Assembly: GCA_905210995.1 (NCBI GenBank)
Contig: CAJLZE010000001.1
Span: 19,436 to 83,435 of the forward strand
Length of the DNA stretch: 64,000 nucleotides
Origin: an uncultured Anaerotruncus sp.
Lineage (GTDB): Bacteria; Bacillota; Clostridia; Oscillospirales; CAG-272
Reading direction: 5' to 3'
Position numbers and translations under genes: made by a program. The notes beneath the pieces are model-generated. The model did no database searches and had not been told where the DNA came from. It worked only from the letters and a program-made list of their open reading frames with translations. Positions 26,716 to 35,609 of this stretch are shown piece by piece. Position 1 is the stretch's first letter. Every line of letters starts with the position of its first letter.

Positions 26716-27393
26716 TCAGACACCGGCGGCACGTGCGGCGGCGCGCTGCAAAAGCTCCGCATCGTCAGCGGGAAGCCCCGCGGTGTATTCGTTGCCGACA
26801 GGCGACGCACCGAAGAGCGTTGCAAAATGCACGCACGCGGCAAGATACGAGCCGGCGGGAGACGGGTGCGTCATGTCGGCGTTATAGAGCTCGATCCCCG
26901 CGGCATTTTCGTATACATCGAGAAACGCACATCCGACGTGCGACACCGCACAGCCGAGCGCCGCTCCCGCCGCATCATATGCGGAATGAAGGAGCGCGTG
27001 CATCGCCGCAGTCGTCCACCCGTGTTCGGCGAGCGTGTCGTTTCCCGCTTTGCGCCCCCACGTCTCGTAAAGCACCGGCACCGCCTGCGGCTGATATTCC
27101 TTCAGCTTTTCGGTGATTGCACGCAGTCCCTCCGCAAAGCGTTCGGGCTCCGCCGCGGGAAGGACCGACTGCTCCTGAAGTATCACACGGTCGTATTTCA
27201 TGTCTCCCGAAAGCGCCGCCGTCACCCGCCTGCCGTTTTCGTTATCATCCGATGCGAGCCTTGCGAGCGTGTAACCGCCCTTTGTGACCGACGCGACCTC
27301 CGCATAAAAGCCTGCGGCGCGCGCAAGGCTTTCAAGCATTTTCGGCATGTCGTTGTAATATGTGTAGCTGTTTCCGATAAAAAGAATGTTCAT
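26716..27393 (-). CDS. SGNH-hydrolase-like protein (DUF4886 type)
   Basis: A 225-residue protein with block I FIGNSYTYYNDM, where the nucleophile Ser is in GNS as in DUF4886 members, a conserved LQEQS in the middle and the C-terminal DMTHPS carrying the catalytic Asp and His (D-x-x-H). Such enzymes are esterases or lipases acting on acylated sugars or cell-wall substrates. No signal peptide is seen. The start MNILFIGNS at 27393 is favoured by GGAG upstream; the longer frame from 27417 is not. Substrate unknown. Confidence 0.85.
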   Translation of the reverse strand: MNILFIGNSYTYYNDMPKMLESLARAAGFYAEVASVTKGGYTLARLASDDNENGRRVTAALSGDMKYDRVILQEQSVLPAAEPERFAEGLRAITEKLKEYQPQAVPVLYETWGRKAGNDTLAEHGWTTAAMHALLHSAYDAAGAALGCAVSHVGCAFLDVYENAAGIELYNADMTHPSPAGSYLAACVHFATLFGASPVGNEYTAGLPADDAELLQRAAARAAGV

Positions 27394-27514
27394 AAGCCCT
27401 GTTCTCCTTTTTTCCAAACCGTTTTGCCGCCAATAAAATCAAAAACATAACGTCCGGGAGCAAGACCGGCCGGGACGGCATCAAAAACGCCGGGATCCGT
27501 GCCGGTATTTTTAA

Positions 27515-27549
27515 GGGGCTGTTAAAAACGCAAGGTTTTTAACAGCCCC
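27515..27549. terminator. hairpin downstream of tmk
   Basis: Perfect 15-base stem GGGGCTGTTAAAAAC / GTTTTTAACAGCCCC with a five-base loop. It shares stem and left flank with the spoIIR terminator at 8516, so it belongs to a repeated hairpin type. The U-tract on the minus side is weak. Confidence 0.6.
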
Positions 27550-27555
27550 GGTAGG

Positions 27556-28200
27556 TCATATGAGTCCGGCGACCGCGCACCAAATATCGTCGGCAACCTC
27601 ATCCTCGGAAGCCGAGGCGTCGATAACGGCGATCCTCCTGCCGCGCTCGGCAAGATAATCAAGCGTTTCGCGATAGTTGCGCAGCACGGCGCGCTGTGTT
27701 TCGTCGGCGTCGAATATCTCCTCTGCCGTCCTGCCGGCTGCACGCCGACGGGCGGTCTCCTCGGGAGAAACGTCAAGATAAATTATCAGATCGGCGTCAA
27801 GCTGTTCGAAGCACGGGCGGTTGAGCTCGTATATCTGCTCCATCGACAGCCGCGGAGTGCGGTTGTATGCCATATTTGAGGGGTAATACCTGTCGCACAC
27901 GATATCGGCACCGCCCTCAAGCAGCGGCAGCATAAATTTGATATGCTCCAGCCTGTCGGCCACGTGCAGATATGCGAGCGTTTCGGGCAGTATTTTAACA
28001 CTGCCGTAATACGCCGAGCGCACGACCGCACCGATGATGTCGCGCGAGTCGGGCTCTCTTTCGGACAGGCACCGACGTGCGCGTGCCGCCTCAAGCCTGC
28101 GGCACAGGCGTGCCGCCTGAGTGGTCTTTCCGCAGCCGTCGCCGCCCTCAAGCACAATAAACAGTCCGCGCCCCATGGCGCCGGGATTCCGATCGTTCAT
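27556..28200 (-). CDS. tmk: thymidylate kinase, divergent
   Basis: A 214-residue P-loop nucleoside monophosphate kinase making dTDP from dTMP. Walker A EGGDGCGKTT is near residues 18-27, the DRY motif is in CDRYYPSNMAYN and the lid region is ARRRAAGRTAEEIFD. The usual REPGGT is replaced by EREPDSRDIIG, so the dTMP-binding region deviates from textbook Tmk. GGAG precedes the start. It may be the main or a second thymidylate kinase of the organism. Confidence 0.85.
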   Translation of the reverse strand: MNDRNPGAMGRGLFIVLEGGDGCGKTTQAARLCRRLEAARARRCLSEREPDSRDIIGAVVRSAYYGSVKILPETLAYLHVADRLEHIKFMLPLLEGGADIVCDRYYPSNMAYNRTPRLSMEQIYELNRPCFEQLDADLIIYLDVSPEETARRRAAGRTAEEIFDADETQRAVLRNYRETLDYLAERGRRIAVIDASASEDEVADDIWCAVAGLI

Positions 28201-28229
28201 AGTTTCTCCGTAAGGTAAGATATTCCGTC

Positions 28230-29297
28230 TCAGTCTTTCTTTCTTCTGCAGACGCAGACAGCGGCGGGAATGACAGCCGCGATAACGGCAAACGCCGCAG
28301 CGGACGAACCGCAGCCCTTCTTTTCGGGTGCAGCAGCGCTCGTCTCGGGAGCCTTGGTCTCGGGTGCTTTAGTCTCGGGAGCCTTGGTCTCGGGGGCTTT
28401 GGTCTCGGGAGCCTTGGTCTCGGTCGCAGTGGTCTCGGGAGCCTTGGTCTCGGGAGCCGCCGTGGTGACGTCGGCTATCGACTCGGCATTGGGAGTAACG
28501 GTGTCATTGCCCATCTTTGCGAGAGCAAGTATCTCGGTCTCGCTCAGAACTCTGTTGTAGATGCGCATATCGTCAAGGTAGCCCTCAAAGCCCGGGTACT
28601 TGCCGATCTCGTAGTGGTTGCCCACGGAAATGCCCTTGATCTGGATCGGCAGCGACTCGGAGTAGACCGCGCTGTCGGCAAGAGCGCCGTTGGCATAATA
28701 TTTGATGGTGTTGGTGTTGTTGTCGTAGGTGATGGTGAAGAGGTTCCACTTGCCCGCCTCAAGCTGAGGAGTGCGATAGTGAGAGAACGCCTTCTCTTCG
28801 AACATACCGCCGGTCGGCGCCTTTGCGTTGCCGCTTATGCAGACCTGGCAGGAGCCGGGGAACTCGCCCCATACAAACTGAAGGTGCATATCGCCGGGAG
28901 TCCACGACTGAGTGGTGAAGAAGTAACGGTTCTTGTCAGCAGATTCTGCGGGGAACTTGTCGGCATAGATCCACACGGAGTAGGTCATGGTAGTGAGATC
29001 TGCCAGCTTGCCGTTGAGAGCCTCCTCATAAGCCATAAGTGTGGTGTTGCCGTCAAAGTAAACGGCTTTGCCTACGGGTCCGTCGCTCTGATAAGCAACG
29101 CCGACCATCTTTTCGAGGGGCACGGGGTTATCCTTTGCGGAGTCGGCAAAGGTCTGCGTTACGGGGTCGTAAACATCAAAGGTGTAGTAGGAGAGCAGGC
29201 CCTTTTCGAGATCGACCGCCGTATCGGTCGCAAATGTGGGAAGCGCAAATGCCGCGACCATGAGGACGGCAAGCGCGATAGCAAGTGTTTTTTTCAT
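28230..29297 (-). CDS. secreted LamG-domain protein with PET repeats and Cys-type C-terminal anchor
   Basis: A 355-residue secreted protein: signal peptide 1-23, then a concanavalin/LamG-like jelly roll (LLSYYTFDVYDPVTQTFAD, VWIYADKF, YLDDMRIYNRVLSETEI), a Thr/Pro linker of repeated PETKA units from about residue 280, and a C-terminal signal KKGCGSSA, hydrophobic helix, CRRKKD. The GCGS tail differs from LPxTG and may be a lipid- or Cys-based sorting signal. The repeats are 15-base units at 28330-28450. Probable carbohydrate-binding or display protein. Confidence 0.8.
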   Translation of the reverse strand: MKKTLAIALAVLMVAAFALPTFATDTAVDLEKGLLSYYTFDVYDPVTQTFADSAKDNPVPLEKMVGVAYQSDGPVGKAVYFDGNTTLMAYEEALNGKLADLTTMTYSVWIYADKFPAESADKNRYFFTTQSWTPGDMHLQFVWGEFPGSCQVCISGNAKAPTGGMFEEKAFSHYRTPQLEAGKWNLFTITYDNNTNTIKYYANGALADSAVYSESLPIQIKGISVGNHYEIGKYPGFEGYLDDMRIYNRVLSETEILALAKMGNDTVTPNAESIADVTTAAPETKAPETTATETKAPETKAPETKAPETKAPETKAPETSAAAPEKKGCGSSAAAFAVIAAVIPAAVCVCRRKKD

Positions 29298-29346
29298 TTT
29301 GTTGTTCTGCCTTTCGCCTTATTTATGATTTGGCTGATGCGGACGG

Positions 29347-30852
29347 TCATTCGAGATTAAGCGCCTTGAGCGTATCGCTTATGCTCTTGCGCACGACCTT
29401 GTTTATTCTCGTGATCTGTCCGGATATATCGGAAACATTGTTTTTGAAGGAGTTTTCGACCGTCGTGCGGATGCTGCCGAAGTTATAGACATACGCAAGC
29501 TCGAATCTGCCGTTCTTGTAGATGGTGTCGAGCATTTCGATAGCGGCGGGATCCTTGTTGTACTTGTAGCAGAGGGTGATGTCGTAGTAGGCGGGTTTGA
29601 CCTTCTTGTGCGACACGGCAGCCATGTTTTCAAGCACTATGCCCACGCGCTCGGGATTTGCGCAGTTGGCGGGAACGCAGAGAGCGGACGCGCCGCAGGT
29701 TATCGGGGATATGTAGTTTGCCTGATCCTCGCTGTATTTGGGCGAGGTGATGATACCGTAGGAAAAGCTGTCGTCACGATGCTCCTTCAGCGTACCGGTG
29801 ACCTCATACATGAAGAGCGAGCGGCCCTCGGAGAAGGGGGTATGCTGGCGGTTGGAAAGCTTGGAGTAACCCTCGCTTATCGGGCTACCGCAAAGAACGG
29901 TGTTGTAGATGGTGTCCTTGACCTTTGTATAAGCGTTGATATAGCGCTCGTTGACGCCGTTGAAGTTGGCGCTCGGGATGTGCTGCGAATCGTATTCGAG
30001 CAGAGAGGTGTCAAAGCCTATCATCATCGAATATCCGCTGTTGGTGTGCGCAACGAGGCCGTAAATGCTGTTGGAATCGGAAATGTCCTTTGTGCCGTTG
30101 GCGTCGACATCGCTAGCAACGACCTTCATCATCTCGTTGAGCTTGTCGATGGTCCACTTGCCGGATTTGACCAGCTCGTAAGGATCCTCAAGTCCCTGAT
30201 AGGTGGCAAGCATATCCTTGTTGAAGATAGATGCGTAGAAGGACTCGTGGAAGTGAAGGTGTATATCCGAGAAGAGCATATACACGGCGGGACCGATGGC
30301 TATGCTGCGGCTCGTGGTGGGATACCACCATTCCTTTTCAAGGTTGATACCGTCGATGCTGTTGAAGTCGGTAAGTCTGTTTTCGGTAGCGAGCTTCACG
30401 TTGCTGCCGATAACATCCCAGAAGCAGTCGTAGGCGCGCTCCTGTGTTTCAAAATCCTTGCGGATGGCAGAGAGAACGTTGGTGCTCGACTCGATAACGA
30501 GCTTGACGCCGACGGCGTTCTCAAGCATGGCATTGCGATCGGTCACGGCATCGCTGATGGTGTCGCCGAGCTGTTCGGAAGATTCCATAGTCGTAAGCGC
30601 CCATGAACAGACGTTGTTGAGGATATGGAACTCCTGTCCCGAAAAATCGCCGGTGGGAAGATCCTTATAAATGTCGTTCGCGGTGTCTTCCGTTACAGCG
30701 ACATTTGACGACGTGCTGTCACCTGTATCCTCGCCGCCTGTTGGCTGGGTGCAGGCACAAAAAACGCCGCAAAGGACGAGCAGTGCCATGAGCGCGGCGC
30801 AGAGTCTCAGAACAAAGCAGCGGCTCATCTGGCTGGGGGTCTTTTGAATCAT
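29347..30852 (-). CDS. solute-binding-like lipoprotein
   Basis: A 501-residue lipoprotein: signal with lipobox FCAC (Cys about residue 34), linker with Thr/Asp/Ser, then a binding-protein-like body (GDTISDAVTDRNAMLENAVGVKL, MLFSDIHLHFHESFYASIFNKDML, ITCGASALCVPANCANPERV). It resembles orphan family 1 binding proteins found in gut Clostridia without a neighbouring permease. ATG 30852 has GGAGGAA six bases upstream; the frame open to 30912 runs into the -10 region and is rejected. Ligand unknown. Confidence 0.75.
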   Translation of the reverse strand: MIQKTPSQMSRCFVLRLCAALMALLVLCGVFCACTQPTGGEDTGDSTSSNVAVTEDTANDIYKDLPTGDFSGQEFHILNNVCSWALTTMESSEQLGDTISDAVTDRNAMLENAVGVKLVIESSTNVLSAIRKDFETQERAYDCFWDVIGSNVKLATENRLTDFNSIDGINLEKEWWYPTTSRSIAIGPAVYMLFSDIHLHFHESFYASIFNKDMLATYQGLEDPYELVKSGKWTIDKLNEMMKVVASDVDANGTKDISDSNSIYGLVAHTNSGYSMMIGFDTSLLEYDSQHIPSANFNGVNERYINAYTKVKDTIYNTVLCGSPISEGYSKLSNRQHTPFSEGRSLFMYEVTGTLKEHRDDSFSYGIITSPKYSEDQANYISPITCGASALCVPANCANPERVGIVLENMAAVSHKKVKPAYYDITLCYKYNKDPAAIEMLDTIYKNGRFELAYVYNFGSIRTTVENSFKNNVSDISGQITRINKVVRKSISDTLKALNLE

Positions 30853-30932
30853 AACAATTCCTCCATATAAAAATATATATAACTGATCCCGACGATTCTC
30901 CGCCGTGTTCAATCCAAAAATAACTCAGTGTC

Positions 30933-30961
30933 ATTATAGCACAAAAGTTATTTAAAATCAA
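30933..30961 (-). promoter_or_regulatory. sigma-A promoter for the solute-binding lipoprotein gene
   Basis: Minus strand: TTGATT (30961-30956), 17-base spacer, TATAAT (30938-30933). It diverges from the promoter at 31026. Confidence 0.75.
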
Positions 30962-31025
30962 GCCGTCTTTTGATATTTTTATGACAAAAAATCACAGCGT
31001 CGCGGAGACACGCGGGCTGCGCCAC

Positions 31026-31055
31026 TTGACACGGAAGGTGCTTCTGCATTATAAT
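31026..31055 (+). promoter_or_regulatory. sigma-A promoter for the lipoprotein at 31163
   Basis: TTGACA (31026-31031), 18-base spacer, TATAAT (31050-31055); leaves a leader of about 100 bases. Confidence 0.8.
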
Positions 31056-31162
31056 TAATATGATCCTCCGGCGGCGGGTGCCCGCAGCGTGCGTCCGACC
31101 GGAGAGAAAAGCCGAAAAACGCAGCCAAACGGCTCCGGCTGCGCGGGAAGGGACGGTCGTGC

Positions 31163-31975
31163 ATGACGGAAAAACGCACAAGGACGAGAAAATACGCCGC
31201 GATACTCATTGCCGCGACACTGGCGGCAATGCTTTCCGGCTGCGCGTCAGAAAACGATATACCCGTAAGCTCGATCTCCTACAAGCTGCCCGAAAAGCTT
31301 GCCGCGGGTAAATTCGACGGCGACTATGCCGAAAAAATGGATAAGACGACGTATTCGTACTCCGACAGAAATATATATATATCGGTAAGAAACGACGCGC
31401 TGTTCGTGTCGGGCACCGACTCGTCCGGCGACGGCGTAAAGAGCCTCACCGTCCCCGGCGGCTGTTTTACCGGCACCGCCGGCAGCGGCAGCACGGCGGG
31501 CTCGCTCATCTTCCGCACGGACGGCGGCACAACGATACCGATCGTCAATGAGAGCTGCCGCGGGATATTCCCGTTCGGCGCGGGCTGCATCGCCGTTACG
31601 TTTTTGCCCGGCAACAGCGAGGGCGCGGGCGCGTCGTGCAGCGTATATATGCTCACCCCGGCAGCCGACCTGACGTGGTCGCGGCAGCTCGTCGCATCGC
31701 TCGACGGCGTGCCCGACGCCGCATGCCTTGCCGCCGACGGCAGCGCCGTGCTCGTGGCGGTGAGCGGCGAAAAAAAGTCGCTCGTGAAGATAAGCGCCGA
31801 CGGGAAAATTTCAACTCTCACGGGATCGGAGCTTTTTCAGAAATTCACCGTCTCGTCGCTCGTCGAATGGCGCGGCAGCATTTACTGCGCGTCAAAGACC
31901 GGCATTCTCGCCTTTGACCCGACAAACGAAAAGGAAACATGGTACCCCATCGACTGGCGTAAGCTCGACAACTGA
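31163..31975 (+). CDS. lipoprotein of unknown function, propeller-like
   Basis: A 270-residue lipoprotein: basic N-terminus, hydrophobic segment, lipobox LSGC (Cys about residue 27). The body has short beta-strand repeats with phrases such as NIYISVRNDALFVSG, LAADGSAVLVAV and GSIYCASKTGILAFD, suggestive of a partial beta-propeller. No family recognised. A GAAGGGA site precedes the start. Its role may be extracytoplasmic sensing or scaffolding; nothing nearby tells which. Confidence 0.65.
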   Translation: MTEKRTRTRKYAAILIAATLAAMLSGCASENDIPVSSISYKLPEKLAAGKFDGDYAEKMDKTTYSYSDRNIYISVRNDALFVSGTDSSGDGVKSLTVPGGCFTGTAGSGSTAGSLIFRTDGGTTIPIVNESCRGIFPFGAGCIAVTFLPGNSEGAGASCSVYMLTPAADLTWSRQLVASLDGVPDAACLAADGSAVLVAVSGEKKSLVKISADGKISTLTGSELFQKFTVSSLVEWRGSIYCASKTGILAFDPTNEKETWYPIDWRKLDN

Positions 31976-32214
31976 AACGCGGCAGGTGCCGATGCACCGC
32001 CCGAAAATATGATTCGTAAAGCAGGGTAAGCTCCGCTCCTCCCCTACGGCTGCGGTCGTGCGGCAAGCTGCCCCTTGCCATGGCTCACCCGGGAGAAAGT
32101 CGGGGCTGCCCCGTCATCACGGCGTTTCCGGCGCATTATTTTGTCGCATATGCATATATCCGCCCTTTGCGGCGGATATTTTTGCGTCAAATCAATAAAT
32201 ATTCATTTTACCCC
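31976..32214. other. intergenic region with degenerate repeat fragments
   Basis: This region holds GATTCGTAAAGCAGGG and CTCCTCCCCTACGGC, fragments also found at 33.68-33.72 kb and 41.9 kb, plus short GC-rich palindromes. No gene is seen. Confidence 0.5.
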
Positions 32215-32242
32215 TTGACAAACGCCGAATATGGTGTATAAT
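32215..32242 (+). promoter_or_regulatory. sigma-A promoter for argG
   Basis: TTGACA (32215-32220), 16-base spacer, TATAAT (32237-32242), both consensus. The leader to the start codon is about 110 bases; no ARG box or attenuator was identified with confidence. Confidence 0.85.
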
Positions 32243-32354
32243 TATGCACAGAAAGAGAACACGTCCGGAAGTCACGCGGCTTTCGCCGCCGTGCGGCAGC
32301 GCTCGCGCTTCGCAAAATGCTCCGGATCCGCAAAGAAAGGCTATGGTCATAAAA

Positions 32355-33578
32355 ATGAAAAAAGAAGACATAAAGAAGGTCGTGCTTGCATACTCGGGAG
32401 GGCTTGACACCTCAATAATCATCCCGTGGCTCAAGGAAAACTACAACAACTGCGAGGTCATCGCGGTCTCCGCCAATGTAGGTCAGGCGGATGAGCTCGA
32501 AGGACTCGAGGAAAAAGCGCTCGCAACCGGCGCCTCGAAGCTTTACGTGCTCGACCTCACCGACGAATATGTTGACGACTACATCATCCCCACCATGAAA
32601 GCCGGCGCGATGTATGAGGAATATCTGCTCGGCACCAGCCATGCCCGCCCCTGCATCGCAAAGCATCTTGTCGATATCGCCCTCAAGGAAGGTGCCGACG
32701 CGATAGCTCACGGCTGCACCGGCAAGGGTAACGACCAGGTGCGTTTTGAGCTCACCATCAAGCACTTTGCGCCCGAAATGCCCATTATCGCTCCGTGGCG
32801 CGAATGGAGCATAAAGTCGCGCGAAGAAGAAATAGATTACGCCGAGGCGCATAACGTGCCGCTGAAGATAAACCGCGAGACGAACTATTCGAAGGACAAA
32901 AACCTCTGGCACCTCTCGCATGAAGGACTTGACCTTGAGGATCCCGCCAACGAGCCGCAGTACGAGAAGAAGGGCTTTCTTGAAATGGGCGTCTCTCCGA
33001 TAGACGCGCCCGACAAGCCGACATACGTTACGCTCGATTTCGAAGCGGGCGTTCCGGTAGCGCTTGACGGCGAAAAGATGAGCGCCAAGGATATCATACT
33101 GAAGCTCAATAAGCTCGGCGGCGAAAACGGGATCGGCATTCTCGACATCGTCGAAAACAGGCTCGTCGGCATGAAGTGCCGCGGCGTGTACGAAACCCCC
33201 GGCGGAACGATACTCTACAAGGTGCATTCGGTGCTCGAAACACTATGCCTTGACAAAATGACCATGCACGAAAAGCAGAAGCTGGCGGTGACATACGCCG
33301 AGCTGGTGTATAACGGTCAGTGGTTCACGCCGCTGAGAGAAGCGCTCGCCGCATTTGTCGACAAAACGCAGGAACGCGTGACCGGCAAGGTCAAGCTCAA
33401 GCTCTATAAGGGCAATATCATAAATGCCGGCGTAGAGAGCCCGTATTCGCTTTACAGCGAACAGATAGCCACATTCGGCGAAAGCGATTATGACCAGACC
33501 GACGCGAACGGGTTCATAAACCTCTTCGGACTGCCCATCAAGGTGCAGGCGCTCGCCGACGCCGGAAAGCTCTCGTAA
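32355..33578 (+). CDS. argG: argininosuccinate synthase
   Basis: A 407-residue enzyme joining citrulline and aspartate with ATP in arginine synthesis. The N-terminal ATP pyrophosphatase loop [15 protein letters not shown], the [14 protein letters not shown] region and the [14 protein letters not shown] motif are all intact. The start [16 protein letters not shown] gives the usual length; an ATG at 32343 is too close to the AAAGG site. argH follows 220 bases downstream, giving the last two steps of arginine synthesis together. Confidence 0.97.
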   Translation: MKKEDIKKVVLAYSGGLDTSIIIPWLKENYNNCEVIAVSANVGQADELEGLEEKALATGASKLYVLDLTDEYVDDYIIPTMKAGAMYEEYLLGTSHARPCIAKHLVDIALKEGADAIAHGCTGKGNDQVRFELTIKHFAPEMPIIAPWREWSIKSREEEIDYAEAHNVPLKINRETNYSKDKNLWHLSHEGLDLEDPANEPQYEKKGFLEMGVSPIDAPDKPTYVTLDFEAGVPVALDGEKMSAKDIILKLNKLGGENGIGILDIVENRLVGMKCRGVYETPGGTILYKVHSVLETLCLDKMTMHEKQKLAVTYAELVYNGQWFTPLREALAAFVDKTQERVTGKVKLKLYKGNIINAGVESPYSLYSEQIATFGESDYDQTDANGFINLFGLPIKVQALADAGKLS

Positions 33579-33693
33579 AACCCGCCGGGCGATCCGAACG
33601 GAAGGAAGGTCAATAATGTGCGGGCGGTCTTCGCCGGGCAAAGCCCGGGCGAAGACCGGGACCGCCATTCCCGAAAGTATAATTCGGTAAAGC

Positions 33694-33717
33694 AGGGGAG
33701 GGGTCAAGCCCCTCCCC
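33694..33717. repeat. palindromic GGGGAGGGG-type hairpin between argG and argH
   Basis: GGGGAGGGG and CCCCTCCCC arms around a short loop, embedded in flanks (TAAAGCAGG before, TACGGCA after) also found at 32.0 kb and 41.9-42.4 kb. Confidence 0.7.
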
Positions 33718-33798
33718 TACGGCAACAATCATAAAAAAGCAAAATGCCGCACCGTTTAAAACGACGCAGATTTTGCGGAAGGAAAAACGCGGAAGTAC

Positions 33799-35439
33799 AT
33801 GAAACATAACAGCAGCAGCGGAGCGGGATCTCCGCTTTCTCCGTCATCGGAATATAACGCCAAAACACCGTTGGGGTATGAAGCCCCCAACCCGTCCAAG
33901 CTCTCCGGCAGCAGTAGTTCAGACTCTGATCTCACTCCGCCGTCGGGGTATGACGCTCAAAACCCGCTCAAACATTCCGGCATCGGCAGTTCAGGTTCTC
34001 CACTCGCTCCACCGTCGGGGTATAAAGCTCAAGCTCCGCAAAAAACCCACCCGAGTTTTAAAAAGATGTGGGAGGGGAGAACGGCGGGAAAAACCGACCC
34101 CGCGGCGGACGATTTCAATTCGTCGATAAGGTTTGACAGCAAAATGTACCGCCAGGACGTCCTCGGCAGCATGGCGCATGCCGCAATGCTCGGCGCACAG
34201 GGGATAATCCCGACGGCGGACGCCGAAAAGCTCGCGGAAGGGCTGGAGGGGATACTCAACGACCTCGACGCGGGAAAGCTTGAATTCGATCCCGCGGCGG
34301 AGGATATACATATGTTCGTCGAAACGGTGCTCACGGAGCGCATCGGCGACGTGGGTAAAAAGCTGCATACCGCACGGAGCCGAAACGACCAGGTCGCACT
34401 TGACACGCGGATGTACCTGCGCGACGAGAGCGCGGATATCACAGCGCTTGTGCTCAGCCTTGTCGAAACGCTCTGCACCCGCGCAGCCGAAAACCGCGCA
34501 ACGATAATGCCCGGATATACGCATATGCAGCGCGCACAGCCGGTGACGTTCGGACATCACCTGATGGCATACGCAATGATGCTTTTGCGCGACCTCGGCA
34601 GACTCGACGATTGCCGGAAGAGAATGAACGTGTCGCCGATAGGCTGCTGCGCGCTTGCGGGGACGACATACCCCGTTGACCGCCGCGCGGAGGCTGCATC
34701 TCTCGGCTTTGACGGTATCGCCATGAACAGTCTCGACGGCGTATCCGACCGCGACTATTGCGTTGAGCTCGCGTCGGCGATCTCGCTTATAATGATGCAC
34801 CTCTCAAGGCTCTCGGAGGAGCTGGTACTGTGGTCAAGCTGGGAGTTCGGCTTTGTCGAGCTGTCCGACGCGTACACGACAGGCTCGTCGATAATGCCGC
34901 AAAAGAAGAATCCCGACATGGCGGAGCTTATACGCGGCAAGACCGGACGCGTTTTCGGCGACCTTATGGCGCTGCTGACCGTCCTCAAGGGGCTCCCTCT
35001 CGCATATAACAAGGATATGCAGGAGGATAAGGAAAATATCTTTGACGCGACCGAAACGGTGAAGGCGTGCCTGCCCGTTATGGATTCCATGATCGCCACG
35101 ATGACGGTGAAGCCCGACGCGATGAAGCGCGCCGCGCAAAAGGGATTTATCAACGCGACGGACCTTGCCGACTACCTCACAAAGAAAGGCCTGCCCTTCC
35201 GTGCGGCATATAAGCTGTCGGGCGAGCTTGTGGCACGCTGCCTGAAGGAGGGAAAGGTGCTCGAGGAGCTGCCGCTTGAGGTCTACCGCGAGTACAGCGA
35301 GCTGTTTGACGGCGACCTTTATGCCGCCATCGACCTCGACGCCTGCGTCGCAAAGCGCGCGTCCGAGGGGGGAACATCGCCCGAATCGGTGGACGCACAG
35401 ATAAAATACGTAAAGGAAACGCTCGCGGCGCTGAAATGA
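33799..35439 (+). CDS. argH: argininosuccinate lyase with repeat-derived N-terminal extension
   Basis: Splits argininosuccinate into arginine and fumarate. From residue 90 (MWEGRTAGKTDPAADDFNSS) the sequence is a normal ArgH of about 457 residues, with TARSRNDQVALDTR and the fumarase/lyase signature GSSIMPQKKNPDMAELIRG. The first 89 residues are Ser/Pro/Gly-rich with repeats such as PPSGYDAQNP and PPSGYKAQAP, 24 residues apart, encoded by a copy of the dispersed intergenic repeat. ATG 33799 has GGAAG just upstream, while ATG 34066 (canonical start) has no ribosome site, so the extension may really be translated. Start uncertain; function certain. Confidence 0.93.
   Translation: MKHNSSSGAGSPLSPSSEYNAKTPLGYEAPNPSKLSGSSSSDSDLTPPSGYDAQNPLKHSGIGSSGSPLAPPSGYKAQAPQKTHPSFKKMWEGRTAGKTDPAADDFNSSIRFDSKMYRQDVLGSMAHAAMLGAQGIIPTADAEKLAEGLEGILNDLDAGKLEFDPAAEDIHMFVETVLTERIGDVGKKLHTARSRNDQVALDTRMYLRDESADITALVLSLVETLCTRAAENRATIMPGYTHMQRAQPVTFGHHLMAYAMMLLRDLGRLDDCRKRMNVSPIGCCALAGTTYPVDRRAEAASLGFDGIAMNSLDGVSDRDYCVELASAISLIMMHLSRLSEELVLWSSWEFGFVELSDAYTTGSSIMPQKKNPDMAELIRGKTGRVFGDLMALLTVLKGLPLAYNKDMQEDKENIFDATETVKACLPVMDSMIATMTVKPDAMKRAAQKGFINATDLADYLTKKGLPFRAAYKLSGELVARCLKEGKVLEELPLEVYREYSELFDGDLYAAIDLDACVAKRASEGGTSPESVDAQIKYVKETLAALK
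33826..34065 (+). repeat. dispersed repeat units inside the argH 5' region
   Basis: Three 72-base units containing TCGGGGTATGACGCTCAA-like cores (at about 33.87, 33.94 and 34.01 kb) ending in CACCCGAGTTTTAAAAAG directly before the canonical ArgH start. The core and the CACCCGAG end match the intergenic copies near def and between rpsO and pnp. Confidence 0.75.
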
Positions 35440-35464
35440 TGACGGCGACGACGCGCCGATATTG

Positions 35465-35503
35465 CGGGACCGACGCATTATGCGCCGGTCCCGTTCTTTT
35501 TTT
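35465..35503 (+). terminator. argH terminator
   Basis: Stem CGGGACCG...CGGTCCCG with inner GCGCATTATGCGC-like pairing, followed by a T-tract. Confidence 0.85.
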
Positions 35504-35507
35504 ACGG

Positions 35508-35536
35508 TTGAAATCCGGATGAAAATGTGATATACT
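35508..35536 (+). promoter_or_regulatory. sigma-A promoter for the DacF-like gene
   Basis: TTGAAA (35508-35513), 17-base spacer, TATACT (35531-35536). Confidence 0.75.
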
Positions 35537-35609
35537 ATTCGAAGCAGAGTCGGAGTGCCGCGCGCACGCGCGGCATTTCAGGCTCAATAAATCCCCGAGA
35601 GGTCGCATC

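Noticed and set aside
28330..28450. CRISPR-like short repeats
   Set aside because: These 15-base repeats encode the PETKA linker of a surface protein; there are no spacers.
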